DNA of 64,000 nt from Brassica napus (Eukaryota; Streptophyta; Magnoliopsida; Brassicales; Brassicaceae), in the NCBI RefSeq assembly GCF_020379485.1, contig NC_063452.1, forward strand, positions 32,015,608 through 32,079,607, in the 5' to 3' direction. Position numbers and translations under genes: made by a program. Below, in pieces: positions 44,266 to 55,429 of this stretch. The notes beneath the pieces are model-generated. The model ran no database searches. It was not told where the DNA came from and saw only the letters and a program-made list of their open reading frames with translations. The first letter of the stretch is position 1. Each line of letters starts with the position of its first letter.

Positions 44266-45895
44266 ATGGATATAGATGAGGATCTAGAACCCACGTCCAT
44301 ATATGAATGCATGCAAAGATCAAATTGGATCAAATGGAAAGAAGCTATAAACGTGGAGTTAGAATCATTAAAGAAAAGAGGCATTTTTGGCCTTATAATT
44401 GTGACACCAAGAGATGTCAAACCAGTGGGATACAAATGGGTCTTTGTGAGGAAAAGAAATGAGAAAGGAGAAGTAGTGAGATATAAAGCACTTCTTGTTG
44501 CACAAGGATTCTCACAGAGACCAGGAATAGACTATGAGGAGACGTACTCCCCTGTGGTGGATGCAACTACATTACGAATTCTAATCAGTCTGGCCATAAA
44601 AGAAAACTTAGATTTACGTCTAATGGATGTAGTGACTGCATACTTGTACGGACCACTGGATAATGAAATCTATATGAAAGTTCCAGAGGGTATTGAACTC
44701 AAAGATAAGAAAGGTTCTCGAGAACAACATTGTATTAAGCTGAATAAAGCCTTGTACGGTTTGAAACAATCAGGTCGAATGTGGTACAATAGATTATCAG
44801 AGTACCTAGTGAAAGAGGGTTATAAGAATGATTCAATAAGTCCATGTATTTTTATCAAGAAATTCGACAACAAGGGTTTTGTAATCATGTCGGTATATGT
44901 GGACGACCTGAATATAATAGGAAACCCTGGAGAGATTTTCCAAACAGTTGAATGTCTAAAGAAAGAATTCGAAATGAAAGACTTAGGAAAAACTAAGTTC
45001 TATTTGGGACTGCAACTTGAGTATGTGAACAATGGAATCCTTGTGCATCAGTTGGCATATACAAAAAAGATACTCAAGAAGTTTAATATGGACCATGCTC
45101 ATCCGTTGTCGAGTCCTATGGTCGTGAGGTCTCTCGACCTAGAGACAGATCCGTTTGGACCAAAGAAACCGGACGAGAAAGTGCTCGGTCCAGAAATGCT
45201 TTACTTAAGTTCCATTGGAGCTTTAATGTACTTGGCTAGCCACACTAGACCAGACATTTGTTTTGCCGTGAATCTATTATCTAGATTTAGCTCTTGCCAA
45301 ACTCAGAGGCACTGGAATGGAATAAAACATTTGTTCAGATACCTGCAAGGAACAAAAGATCTCGGTTTGTTCTATACCAACCGGCCAAGAGAGAGTTTGG
45401 TTGGATATGCTGATGCAGGATACTTATCTGATCCACATAATGCTAGATCTCAGACTGGATATGTTTTTATACATGGTGGAGCAGCAATATGCTGGCGTTC
45501 TACAAAACAATCCTTAGTGGCCACATCTTCTAATCATGTCGAGATCATAGCAATGTATGAAGCAAGCCGTGAGCTTGTGTGGTTGAGGAACATGACCGGC
45601 CACGTCCGTGTAGAGAGTGGTTTGGCCGTGGGAAAAGAAGAGCCAACAATCATCTATGAGGACAATGCAGCTTGCATATCTCAGCTCAAAGATGGATACA
45701 TCAAAGGAGATAGGACAAAGCATATCTTACCCAAATTCTTCTTCACCCACGACCTGCAGAAGGCTAAAGAAGTTCAAGTGGTTCAAGTTCGGTCCAGTGA
45801 CAATTGAGCCGATCTTTTCACCAAGTCTTTGTCAACCTCAACGTTCAAGAAGCTCATTTATCAGATAGGAATGCGCCAACTGAAGGATCTTCAGT
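44266..45895 (+). pseudogene. Copia reverse transcriptase and RNase H (Level 2)
   Basis: The RT domain (44310-45010) carries YKWVFVRKRNEKGEV, QGFSQRPGIDYEETYSPV and the catalytic YVDDLN. RNase H (45400-45780) has VGYADAGYLSD and the SNHVEI region. A TGA at 45805 interrupts the frame; the normal C-terminus (ADLFTKSL) follows in the same frame up to about 45895. A frameshift near 44215 separates it from the integrase linker. The polyprotein is therefore non-functional. Confidence 0.85.
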
Positions 45896-46043
45896 GATGC
45901 ATTCATAAGGGGGGAGTTTCATGCGTTGTACTCTTTTTCCTATATATGGTTTCCATTTTTTCCCACATTGGGTTTTTGGTTATCCTAGAAATGTTTTAAC
46001 GAGGCAACATTAAGCATGTTACAAACTCATATGGTTATGGCAT

Positions 46044-46054
46044 CCAAGGGGGAG
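46044..46054 (+). promoter_or_regulatory. Polypurine tract of Level-2 Copia
   Basis: CCAAGGGGGAG lies directly before the 3' LTR, the plus-strand primer site. Confidence 0.75.
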
Positions 46055-46301
46055 TGTTATAAATCATTAAGAGGATGGCCCATAACCAAGACCAGAAGAG
46101 AAAGCCCATCGGCCATGGCAAGGCCCAACCGCAGGATGAGAGGCGGCCACGACTTTCCTTTTCTATGTTTTAGTAGTTTTCCTATTTCCAGTTGAATTAG
46201 GTTTTAGATACGTTTCTTTTATCTATTCTTTGTAATCCCTATATAAAGAACCTTATGATTCATTAATAATACACAGAAGAATTCCCCATTCTTTTACAAC
46301 A
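46055..46301 (+). repeat. 3' LTR of Level-2 Copia
   Basis: 247 bp, near-identical to the 5' LTR except for a 16-bp gap between CGGCC repeats. It ends ACAACA, followed by the GAAGA target duplicate. Confidence 0.9.
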
Positions 46302-46464
46302 GAAGACTTATTTATACTACTTATTCTTGGCTCTAACAACTGTTGTGGGACTTTCCCCATTTTCTTCATTAAAACCAAAATATTTTTTATTAATTCGTAG
46401 GCTCATTTCTCTTCAACTCTTGTCTTATATTATTTTACCCACTTGGGTTAATTTTGGCCCAACA
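46302..46464 (-). repeat. 5' LTR of the Level-1 Copia, distal part
   Basis: It continues 13983 after removal of Level 2, and aligns with 11229-11441 (GACTTATTTATACTACT, TTTTTATTAA). Its outer end TTGGCCCAACA is the LTR start on the minus strand. Confidence 0.75.
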
Positions 46465-46465
46465 T

Positions 46466-46627
46466 GACCTTGCTGCCTACCCGGTTAATCTCATAAGATC
46501 TTTTACTCTATTTTATGTTGACAAAACTTGGATTGATGATAAGAGAATCACATCAAAGTTGGGACATATTCCGTTTTGGAATTTTTCATCTCCTCCGGGA
46601 TTAAAATGTTACCGTGCTTTTTTATAG
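46466..46627 (+). pseudogene. Host-gene exon remnant right of the nest (segment C)
   Basis: A 53-codon open frame begins at the very edge of the Level-1 target duplication and includes FYVDKTWIDDKR and SKLGHIPFWNF. It is on the same strand as segments A and B on the far side of the nest. A 57-bp partial tandem duplication starts inside it (46604) and ends the reading. I do not recognise the protein with confidence; a POT1-like telomere protein is one candidate. Confidence 0.45.
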
Positions 46628-46691
46628 AAAGATTGCATATTTCGGTAGTGATAAAGATTTAAATGTTACTGTGCTTTTTTATAGAAAGATT
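46604..46691. repeat. Partial tandem duplication, 57-bp period
   Basis: Thirty-one bases at 46604-46634 (starting AAATGTTACCGTGC) recur at 46661-46691 with one substitution. Confidence 0.75.
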
Positions 46692-46762
46692 CCCCCATTT
46701 GTTACACTCATTTATAATAACTTTCTCCAATGTAATGTACAGATTTTGTCTTTAACATTATA

Positions 46763-46790
46763 CTAGACTTTGACTCGCACGCTTCTGCGG
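46763..46790 (-). mobile_element. Helitron 3' terminus (minus strand)
   Basis: On the minus strand the hairpin-like CCGCAGAAGCGTGCG is followed by AGTCAAAGT and CTAG (46763-46766). The body runs rightwards into AT-rich DNA; its 5' end was not located and an hAT-like element may lie inside it. Confidence 0.5.
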
Positions 46791-46968
46791 ATGTCATTTT
46801 TAAAAACAAAAATAAATAATTTATAAATATTTTAATACTATAAATATATAATATTTACTATATTGCATTTCTGTTTTAAATGACATGTCTAAACATGACA
46901 TTCTTATTGTTTACACATTGTAATTTTTTGTTTAATAAATTGAATTCCTTTAATTATTTAATACATTT

Positions 46969-47560
46969 AGGGCATGAGTGGTTTTCCCACTATCATCCGC
47001 AAACTCAGCTTTTGCGGTTAGTATCGGTTGTTGGCATTTTGTAACAATCACTTAAACCGTTTTAAACCGCTTCAAACTGCTCTAAACCTTTTAAATTTAA
47101 AAGCTAGTTTCAGCTAGCATTTGCGGTTGAAGGAAAGTAAATTTTTTTCTTCTTTTTTTAAAAACAATATAAATACAAAAATAAAAATAAAAAATTTAAA
47201 TTGAAATAATAGAAATACTAAAATATATGTATTATATTTTAATTTATATTATAAATTTTTAAAATAAAAAATAGTTTCTATAATTTTAAATATTTCAAAA
47301 TATAATTTTTTTAATGTAATTTTTATATTTATTATAATATTATGATGTTCAATGTTTTATAATTATATAAAATGTAAATATTGTTAATTTATTATTTAAC
47401 TGCTGTTGTATTTAGTGGCTAACCAGTCATAAGTATTCCGCAAATGCACCAATTTCTAACGCAATATCAGTCATACAAATCCCTTAAAACCGCAACCACC
47501 CGCATCCGTAAACTCCCGCAACCGCAACCGCAACCGCTACGGTTATACCAATCAGACCCT
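46969..47560. mobile_element. hAT-like non-autonomous element, boundaries tentative
   Basis: The left end AGGGCATGAGTGG and the right end, read in reverse as AGGGTCTGATTGG, form an imperfect terminal inverted repeat. Subterminal regions carry repeated GCAACCGC/GCGGTT words (about 47030-47130 and 47490-47545). The middle is AT-rich without coding frames. A clean 8-bp target duplication was not found; the flanks instead share an imperfect 27-base AATTCCTTTA... similarity. Confidence 0.5.
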
Positions 47561-48176
47561 TAATTCCTTTAGTTAAAAATTCATTTAGTTGTGTGTTTAT
47601 ATGAATGTACTTTTACATTGTAAAAATTGGAATATAAATTAAATCAATATATATAAACATATATATAGAATATATTATAGACAATAGATATATAGAATAT
47701 ATTATATATTATTTTTAGAATGGTGAAGCTCTTATTTTATTTTTCATATAGTTTCATTATATAAATCCATTTTGGTATATATATTAATCTAATGCACCGA
47801 AAGTCAATTTACATACTAATAGATCATATTAGTAAGATAATTTATAAGTAAATAAATGGACCAATGTATACATTAGAATAGGCCTATTAACATAAGCTTC
47901 CATATTAAATGGTTAAGATATAGATAGTATATTGCAGCGAGAGTTGGATAATTAATATTTGAATTTGAGTTTTAGAACTGAACTTAATAAACCTTTAGCA
48001 ACTATTTATCCAATTTTTGATTGCATGTTTGATATCCTGGATCTAGCAGCCTTTTTACAAACTGATTTATTGTTTTATCTTGATTTATTGCTTTCTATTA
48101 TTGATTTAGCTCTTTTGAGATTTGATTCCCAAGTTCTATATCGATCTCTTATTTGAGAGAGTGCTCTTGGGATTAA
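47561..48176. other. AT-rich intergenic stretch, no gene seen
   Basis: TA-rich sequence with ATATATAGAATATATTATA-like repeats (47650-47710). A short open frame at 47959-48156 encodes a hydrophobic peptide with no known match and is probably chance. Confidence 0.4.
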
Positions 48177-48347
48177 TTGAGCATATCAAAGGTCGAACAG
48201 GAAGCCGTAAACTTTGATTTCCAAGGGTTGAAGTCCAGCCTTAAAGAGAAACCTAATTCAAAGAGAAAAAAAAAGACAGAAGCATCAGAACTCTTATACA
48301 CACATGCCATGGAACTTTTTTCTGTACTGAAAAAGGACTCATACCCA
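48177..48347 (+). pseudogene. Unrecognised ORF fragment cut by the third Copia
   Basis: A 57-codon open stretch, rich in Lys/Ser/Glu (KSSLKEKPNSKRKKKTEAS), ends exactly where the Copia LTR starts (48348). It has no ATG at its start. It looks like an exon piece of a host or transposon gene with a basic nuclear-type segment. I cannot name it. Confidence 0.3.
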
Positions 48348-49027
48348 TGGAATTCATACCGGTTTATAACGATTTATAATTTATTTATGAATTCAGCTTG
48401 TCTAGATTTCATGGAAATACCAAACAAATCTAGATCTTACGGTTTCGAATATACCTAGTTGTTCTGCAGCGAAAAGATGAATAAACCAAGTCGAGATTTC
48501 TAGCACTCCAAACATCGTGCCTCTACCGATATCCACACGCACACAAACTGGATCAGTACGAAATGATAGTGCCGTCGAGATCAAATCTCAAAACCTTGAC
48601 AAACTCATTTGTCTTTGTTTATTAATATTAGGGTTTCGTTTCACGCCGTAAAGTTATTATTATTTTTTAGCTTGCAAAACCCTTAGTCACGTCTTCATTT
48701 ATAATCAATATTATAAACCTAATTAGGTTATCGTGGGCCAAGCCCAAAACCTTATTAATAAAAAGAGTGCTCAAAGGAACGTGATGTTACGTACGTTATC
48801 GTATATTTATATTTTATACATTATATAATATTAAATATAAAACCCCAATGTATTTGTAATTATGATCCAGATTGCTTAGGTGTGTGACCATGATCATATA
48901 ATATTAGTAATTAATTCTCAATTCAAAAACTATAAGCAGTTTCTAGCAAAACATTCTAATCACTAAATATTATATGACGGTTGAATCTACTAGAGTAAGT
49001 ACAACAGATATCAGGACATTCCCAACA
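48348..49027 (-). repeat. 3' LTR of the third Copia
   Basis: 680 bp; minus-strand start TGTTGGGAATGTCC (49027) and end GGTATGAATTCCA (48348). It is preceded on the minus strand by the purine tract AAGTGGGAGAT (49028-49038). Confidence 0.8.
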
Positions 49028-49087
49028 ATCTCCCACTTATACTGGAATCATCTATTCCCATAATCATTTTGTCTCTATATCTCGATC

Positions 49088-49270
49088 CAGGGCCGGCCCT
49101 GAGATTTAGGGGGCCGTAGGCGGTTTTTAAAAAATTCCAGCTAAAACGTTTTTTTGTAAATTTGGGGGCCTAAAAAAAAATTTTGGAAGTTTTTTTCTAT
49201 GTAATTTTTTCCAAAATTTTTGGGGGCCCAAAGCCAATGTTTCGTTAGGTTTTTCCCAAGACCGGCCCTA
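49088..49270. mobile_element. hAT MITE (183 bp)
   Basis: It starts CAGGGCCGGCCCTGAG and ends GACCGGCCCTA, so the TIR is YAGGGCCGG. The 8-bp duplication TCTCGATC is at 49080-49087 and 49271-49278. The interior is low-complexity with G and T/A runs (GGGGGCC, AAAAAAAAATTTT). It inserted into the 3' untranslated part of the third Copia, so it is younger than that element. Confidence 0.9.
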
Positions 49271-49953
49271 TCTCGATCTTAGCATAAGGCAAGAACTAGT
49301 GTCATCCTTACTAAGCTAAATCATTTTTATCGAACTCTGATTTATACTGATAAAACAAATGACTGACATTCACCTCGTTTGAGCACGGCCATGCATTTCT
49401 CAGTATCAAATCTTCGATAGGCCCAAAGATATTTATCTCCCGTTATATGGGAGAGACAAATCTCATCTTGTTCCATCCATGTTCCTTACAAACTTCACCT
49501 AATCAATGTCTTTATAATCACCAGTTACGGCTGACGTTTGACAAGGTCAAAGTGAACTAATCCACATGTAAAGAATCATGATGAATTCAGGTCTAAGGAC
49601 CATACTCTATAGTCGTAATGAGAAACTCTTATGACACTCATATAACAATCTTGTAGAGTTCTCTTAGCGGGTCAGTCCGATCATGTGTTCTCTAACACAT
49701 ATCCATGTGATTGACTTCAATACCACATATTGAATGATTCCATGAAACTCTTTCTCGGTTAATTATTAATGTCCAACGTTAACAACCTTGACTAGGGACC
49801 TCAATAATCTATAGCATCTTTCACTTATAGAGTTTCATGATCAAATCACATACTTGATGACCTATCAGAATGATATAAATTATTTTGAGACATTTATTTA
49901 ATTATCCAATAATCAAATAAATCTGAAACAATTTCATTTGTTTGAATACATAA

Positions 49954-50703
49954 TCAAATGTATGTCAATATGAACATCATATCATAAACATAAAGCCTCC
50001 CACTAAAATCAGGATCACATCTTAAGTTAATACCCATGGCTGCAGTATGACTCTCATACTTAGGCCATGGAAGAGGCTTGGTCAATGGATCAACAACATT
50101 TGCATCCATTGAGACTAAACTATGGTGCTTTGCTTGGAACTCTTCCAACCCACCACTCTCCATTAAGACAAAAGATGAAACCGACTCGTGATCGAAAATC
50201 ACCTTTGTTATTTTTGAAAAATTGGCATCGCTGTAACCACTTACAACAAGCTCATAAATTTCTCCATGGACCAATAATTTATCCTTAGTATTTCTCAAAT
50301 ACTTGAGGATATTCTTGACAGTTGTCCAGTGACTTTCACCTGGATCAGATTGGTATCGACTCGTCATGCTCAAAGCACATGCAACATCTGGACGAGTACA
50401 GATCATGGCATACATGATAGATCCTTTAGCAGAAGCATATGGGATTTTACTCATGCGCTCTCGCTCATCCTGTGTCGAAGGATACTGAGTCCTGCTAAGA
50501 GTAATGCCGTGAGACATTGGCAAAAAGCCTTTCTCGGAATCATGCATCTTGAATCTATGTAAGACCTTATCGATATAAGTATCTTGACATAATCCAATAG
50601 TCTTATTTAATCTATCTCTATAGATTCTTATTTCAAGGATATATGTAGCTTTTTCTATGTCTTTCATTAAGAAACAACCTCAAAGTATGTCATCTACATA
50701 CAA
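49954..50703 (-). pseudogene. RT end and RNase H of the third Copia
   Basis: On the minus strand the YVDD catalytic box is encoded at 50700-50689. An RT-connection region (MKDIEKATYILEIRIYRD, then QDTYIDKVLHRFKM) follows after a frameshift. RNase H-type sequence (CTRPDVACALSMTSRYQ, VVSGYSDANF) runs to 49954. RT upstream of the YVDD box is missing: the linker near 50830-50750 jumps from the start of RT to the region before YVDD, an internal deletion. Several residues of RNase H have also drifted. Confidence 0.75.
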
Positions 50704-51513
50704 CACCAAGGAAAACTGCGCTCCCACTAGTCTTCTTTATTTCTAATGAAATCAAAACTCTTTGATTGCCTCATTAAAACGAAGATTCCAACTCCGAGTC
50801 AGGGCCCATCATAGCTTCCTCAAAGGAAGTTGGTTCACCACTCTCTATTATCAATAGATCATGATGATCCGTCACTTAAACCTCATATCTATCAGGTTCG
50901 TGACGTGTCCTTTCGGACCTACACACTTCAGGTTCCACAGGTGTAGATTCTACGACTCTTCGAAAATCTAATTGATCATCTTCCTAAGATGATGAAACCA
51001 TCTCCTATGTTTCTCGAACTTCTTCGAGTTGTACTTTACTCCCACTGTTCTTCTCAGAAAGAAAATTTCTCTCAAGAAAAACACCACTATGAGCAACAAA
51101 CACTTTGTTCTCGGTGGGGTAGTAAAAGTAATAACCTTTGGTTTCTTTAGGACAACCAATGAAGTAGCATTCATCAGATTTAGGCCCAAGCTTATCAGTA
51201 AACATACGTTTGACATAAGCATTAAAACCTCAAATTTCAGAAAAGATAGATTTGGAACATTTCCATTCCACATCTCATATGATGTCTTCTCAACTGATTT
51301 TTATGGACATCTATTTAGCGTAAACGCAGACGTTTCTAGTGCGTATCTCCAAAAAGATGGTGGAAGATCTGTATGACTCATCATAGACCGAACCATATCT
51401 AATAAAGTTTGATTTCTCCTTTGGGACACACCATTCCATTGTGATGTTCCTGGAGGAGTGAGTTGTGAAACAATTCCACATTCCCTTAGATGATCATTAA
51501 TCGCTTGACTCAA
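50704..51513 (-). pseudogene. Integrase C-terminal part of the third Copia
   Basis: Minus-strand pieces include the catalytic-glutamate region (TPPGTSQWNGVSQRRN, with the expected E replaced by Q in this copy) at 51460-51400. The integrase C-terminal domain follows (51205-51005, LGPKSDECYFIGCPKETKGY). Frameshifts and in-frame stops break it into at least three frames. The linker to RT lies at 50968-50780. Confidence 0.7.
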
Positions 51514-52275
51514 ATATTCTCCACCTCGATCAAATCAAAGAGCTTTTATTTTCTTGTCAAGCTGATTTTGTACTTCATTCTGAAATTTTTTGAACTTTTC
51601 AAATGATTCAGACTTATGTTTCATTAGATAAACATAACCATATCAACTGAAGTCGTCAGTAAATGTAATGAAGTACTGATAGTTTCCTCTAGCATTTATA
51701 CTCATTGGTCTGCATACATCAGTATGTATAAGTTCCAACAAGTCTTTGGCTCATTCACCTTGTCCAGTAAAAGGAGCCTTAGTCATTTTACCCAACAAAC
51801 AAGATTCACATTTTTCATATGATTCATAATCAAATGAGCTCAAAAGTCCATCACTATGAAGTTTTTTTTAAATGTGTTTCTCACTTATGTATCCCAAACG
51901 ACAATGTCAAAGAAAAGTCTGATTCGTGTCGTTAGACTTGAATCTTTTGATACTGATATTATAGACATGCACGCTTTGGTCTAGAATATAAAGTTCATTC
52001 TCTGATGGACCACTACCATAAAAGATATAATTACGATCAAAAGAACAACACTTGTTTTTGACTGAAAGCTGAAATCCTTCCAAATCCAAAAAAGGAATGG
52101 AAATAATATTTCTACTTATAGCAGGTACATAGTAGCAATTCTTAAGTTCTAAAACCAAGTCTGAAGGTAAAGACAAGTGAAATGTTCCCACAGCTAATGC
52201 AGCAACCCTTGCTCCATTTCCCAAGCGTAGGTCCACTTTGTCCTTTCTCCAAAATTCTACTGTTGCTTTGGCCAT
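51514..52275 (-). pseudogene. Protease/pre-integrase and integrase core of the third Copia
   Basis: 52275-51907 encodes the region following the protease (LGNGARVAALAVGTFHLSL, then LVLELKNCYYVPAISRNIIS), which is diagnostic for Copia pol. The integrase core between 51900 and 51514 is recognisable in broken frames on the minus strand only. Gag upstream is hardly preserved. Confidence 0.7.
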
Positions 52276-53100
52276 TCATATTCGTACAAATATGAGCACC
52301 ACAGCTGGTATCCAATACCCCAGAAGTAAACCAGAAGTAGTAACATTTACTTATATAACATAAATACCCCTAGACGATGTTTCAAAAGTCTTTTTATTTT
52401 TCAGATCTTCCAAGTAGGGTTTAAACTTAGGAAAAAGATCAAGCTGGCTAGGATTCGCAATCCAGCTTGGTTTATCCTTTCCTTTAAAGTTTTACACTCT
52501 TGTTTGAGAACAATTCTCGGGTTTCGATACCGTTGGAGAAAATTTTTATCCATTCAATGTGTCATTCTCAAGGGCATATCGCAATGAAAGTGGATTGTGA
52601 GGAGTTAACTTTTCAAGAGTAGAAGAATAGCAAATATTAATATGATGTTCATGAATTAGAGGAATCTCAACAATTAAAAGAACTCATATTATATTCAAAA
52701 CATTTTTTTCAAATGAATATAATAATCCAAGATCCATATTTCGCTAAAATTCGAGTGAGCTTTGGCTCATCGCCCGAACGTCTAGCTATTTAGGTAAGCA
52801 ACACTTTGCTAATCATATCCAATATAATTATTGGTTGTCAGATGACATCTTATGTCTTATCCAACCTATGTCTCTAAGCCCGAAACCGTTTTGATAACTT
52901 AGTCAAGTGAACCAATCTTATATTCATATGGTAACCGTTACCATCTACTTCACTCATGTAATTGCAGACACCTTGCTTTGGCAAGCCCATCTTACAACAA
53001 AACGAGCCTTGATAGTTGATAAGATTGGGTGGACATCAAAATATTTGAAATTTTATTGAGGAATAAATTTTAATCCAATTTAATTTTATATTTAAGTTTC

Positions 53101-53177
53101 ATATCTTATATAAAATATAAATATAACTAATACATATCTTATATAAAATATAAATATAACTAATACATATCTTATAT
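53101..53177. repeat. 33-bp tandem repeat, 2.3 copies
   Basis: Units start at 53101, 53134 and 53167 with ATATCTTATAT and are identical over the two full copies. Confidence 0.85.
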
Positions 53178-53429
53178 GTATTCTAATTGGATTATAAATA
53201 ATTAAATTAATTTTAATCTAATTAAAACTATTAATTAATATACATTTAATTTCAGAATCTAATCTTATTAGTTCTAAACAAAAGATTAATACTATTGAAC
53301 CTGGTTAATCATATTAACCAATCAAACCAAAATTGGTTTAGCCGGTTTAATAGCTCGCACTGTCGCACATGCAAATTAATTATAGAATCACTTTATGTAT
53401 TACAATAACACACGATTACCTTATTAATT

Positions 53430-53470
53430 AATTAGTAGATTTTTCACCCGCACATCCGTGCGGTTAGATT
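53430..53470 (-). mobile_element. Degraded Helitron-like 3' end
   Basis: The perfect hairpin CCGCAC-ATCC-GTGCGG (53450-53465) is preceded on the plus strand by GTAGATTTTTCA, resembling the CTAGATTTTGA seen at other Helitron ends here with CTAG changed to GTAG. Confidence 0.35.
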
Positions 53471-54388
53471 TTCATTTTATAAATATATAATGGATACCAT
53501 CGCAAAACTTTAAAAGATATTTCCATTTTAGTGTTATATATTGTGTAAATCTATAATGTTATTGGTTATGTTTCTTATTCGATATTATTAATGTATAATT
53601 ATTTGTTTTATATATTTTACTTTATTATTAATTGCTATTGTATATTAATATATTTTCGAGTTTGGTAAAATAAATTCATAGTATGAAATAAAAAAAATTG
53701 AGAATCTCCTTCATTTTTTCTAATTTTTACAGATTGAATACAATACATTTTAAAATTTTATTTAGTTATGCTATAAAACTGATATTTTCTTAGCATAACT
53801 TATATTTCTATGTTATTTATTTTAGAATATTGTGGGATTTTATAAGTAAATATATTATAATAATAATATATTATTAATTATGAAATCAATCGCTGCATTA
53901 ATTTAAAAATATTTTAAAATTTTGTTAGGCTTTTTTAACATATTTTGTTATAAGTAAAAATAAAATTTAAATTTACAGTTAAAATTTATTTATTAATATT
54001 TATATAATTTATAAAAAAAATTTAGAAATGTTATATATCCCATGTTCTATAACTCAGCCAGATTGACAGATTCCACGGCGAGAAATCGCTCCGCAGGAAG
54101 GCTCCGTTTCGATTTTACTATAATCGGACAAGAACTCTGGAAAGATAAAACTCTACCTTTTTAAAGATCAAAATCGATATTTTTTTATCATAGATCTATC
54201 ATATATCTTTAACAAAATAGAAGAAAGAAAGCACAAACGAAGGAAATCACCACAAAAAAAAGAACTTTGTTGAAAAAAAATAGAGAGGCGGCTATAGATT
54301 AGAGTTTTAGGTCGAGGAAGACAAAGAGTATATTACACTTTTGCCCTTTTTAACGAAAATTATAAAACACACACAAAATGTGCAAGCA

Positions 54389-54460
54389 GGAGCTTCAAAC
54401 CCGGGTCTTTTATGCGAAAGGAGTACAACAAAACCCACTGGACCAATTCATCTTGTTTGC
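54389..54460 (-). other. tRNA-like / possible SINE head
   Basis: On the minus strand TTGGTCCAGTGG resembles a pol III box A, and 35-40 nt later GGGTTTGAAGCTCC resembles box B. No acceptor-stem pairing or CCA-type end is visible, so it is not a functional tRNA. A tRNA-derived SINE fragment is possible. Confidence 0.3.
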
Positions 54461-55429
54461 TACCTTATCAAAATATATTATATATGACCTGAAATTTAAT
54501 GATAGCCCTAAAATAAATCCCCGAGTACTCCCCGATTTATTTCCGATTTTCCGATAACTCGTTAGGCCAGGATCGCCGAACGGATAGCGCGTAGCGAGTT
54601 TCCGAACATGGCATATATCATATAGATTAACTTAAATAGTCAAATAGATGTAATTGGTGAAATAGACATATTATGATTTTTATGGTATTTCTTTTAATAA
54701 AGAAGATATAAAATATAATTATAAAATTTGAAAAATAGCGTACACTTTTATTTTATAATAAAATTTTATTTAAATTAATGTATAATAGTATATATTATTA
54801 ATTACGAAATTAATCAATGGTATTAATTTAAATAAAATATTTTAAATTTTTAGTAAGATTTTGTTAGATTTTTCTCAACATTTTGTTATAACTAAAAATA
54901 AAATTTAAATTTACTGTTAAAATTAGTTTATTATTAATATCTTTTTATATTGAATAGATTAATATAAATAATTAAATAAATGTAATTAATGAAATGAACC
55001 TTATAAGGTTAGCATGACTTTTTTATGGTAGATAAAAATGGTAGAGAAGACAAGACGCATTCAATAATGGAGTGTTTTGATATGCATATGGTATGCAAGA
55101 AAAGAGAGTTTCAAATTTCTTTTCGTGACCGATAGGCCCAAATCAAAAGTCATACATATCTTTATATTTGATTCCATTATACGAATATTTAACAGATTAA
55201 ATATATGTAATAGGTTTAGACAGTAGTTACGAGATATTTGCGATCAAATCATAAATCGACTATGAACACAAACGCATTGACGTTTCAAAGTTACAAGAAC
55301 TGAAACCATATATTCATATGTTAACACGATTGCTAGAAATCCTTTAAATACTAATTTGACATCAACGTATGTATCTAATACATACACAAATTATATTTAT
55401 CCAAATTTAGTTTCAATATTATACACGTA

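Larger units (their letters stand above)
13984..46301 (+). mobile_element. Level-2 Copia element (plus strand), split by Level 3
   Basis: LTRs at 13984-14246 and 46055-46301 start TGTTATAAAT and end TTTTACAACA. The target duplication GAAGA is at 13979-13983 and 46302-46306. Its domain order is gag, protease, integrase, [25.9-kb insertion], integrase C-terminus, RT, RNase H, which is Copia order. A polypurine tract (CCAAGGGGGAG) precedes the 3' LTR. Without the insertion the element is about 6.4 kb. It has several frameshifts and stops, so it is inactive. Confidence 0.9.
9386..46464 (-). mobile_element. Level-1 Copia element (old, minus strand) containing the whole nest
   Basis: Two copies of an LTR of about 0.87-0.96 kb bound this element. 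The 3' LTR lies at 9386-11441 and is interrupted by a Helitron. The 5' LTR is split into 13273-13983 and 46307-46464 by the Level-2 insertion. Both end in ...TTGG(T/C)CCAACA on the plus strand, and both start TGTAGAAG. Flanking 5-mers are TGTCC (9381-9385) and TGACC (46465-46469), one mismatch, consistent with an old insertion. Only gag and a piece of integrase remain on the minus strand (11442-12909); reverse transcriptase and RNase H are missing. LTR copies differ at many positions, so this is the oldest layer. Confidence 0.8.
52276..55429 (-). other. Decayed gag/leader region of the third Copia with later insertions
   Basis: 52290-52530 holds gag-tail traces. From 52540 on no frame is maintained. 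It contains a 33-bp tandem repeat (53101-53177), a Helitron-like hairpin (53436-53470), a tRNA-like segment (54389-54460) and long AT-rich stretches. It is too long for a Copia leader, so it probably contains one or more other elements whose borders are unclear. Confidence 0.4.

Noticed and set aside
46943..47589. 27-base similar flanks as a target duplication of the hAT-like element
   Set aside because: The match is imperfect and much longer than the 8 bp expected for hAT; it could be older duplication or AT-rich chance similarity.
54389..54460. Functional tRNA gene
   Set aside because: Box-like words are present, but no cloverleaf stems or acceptor end can be made.
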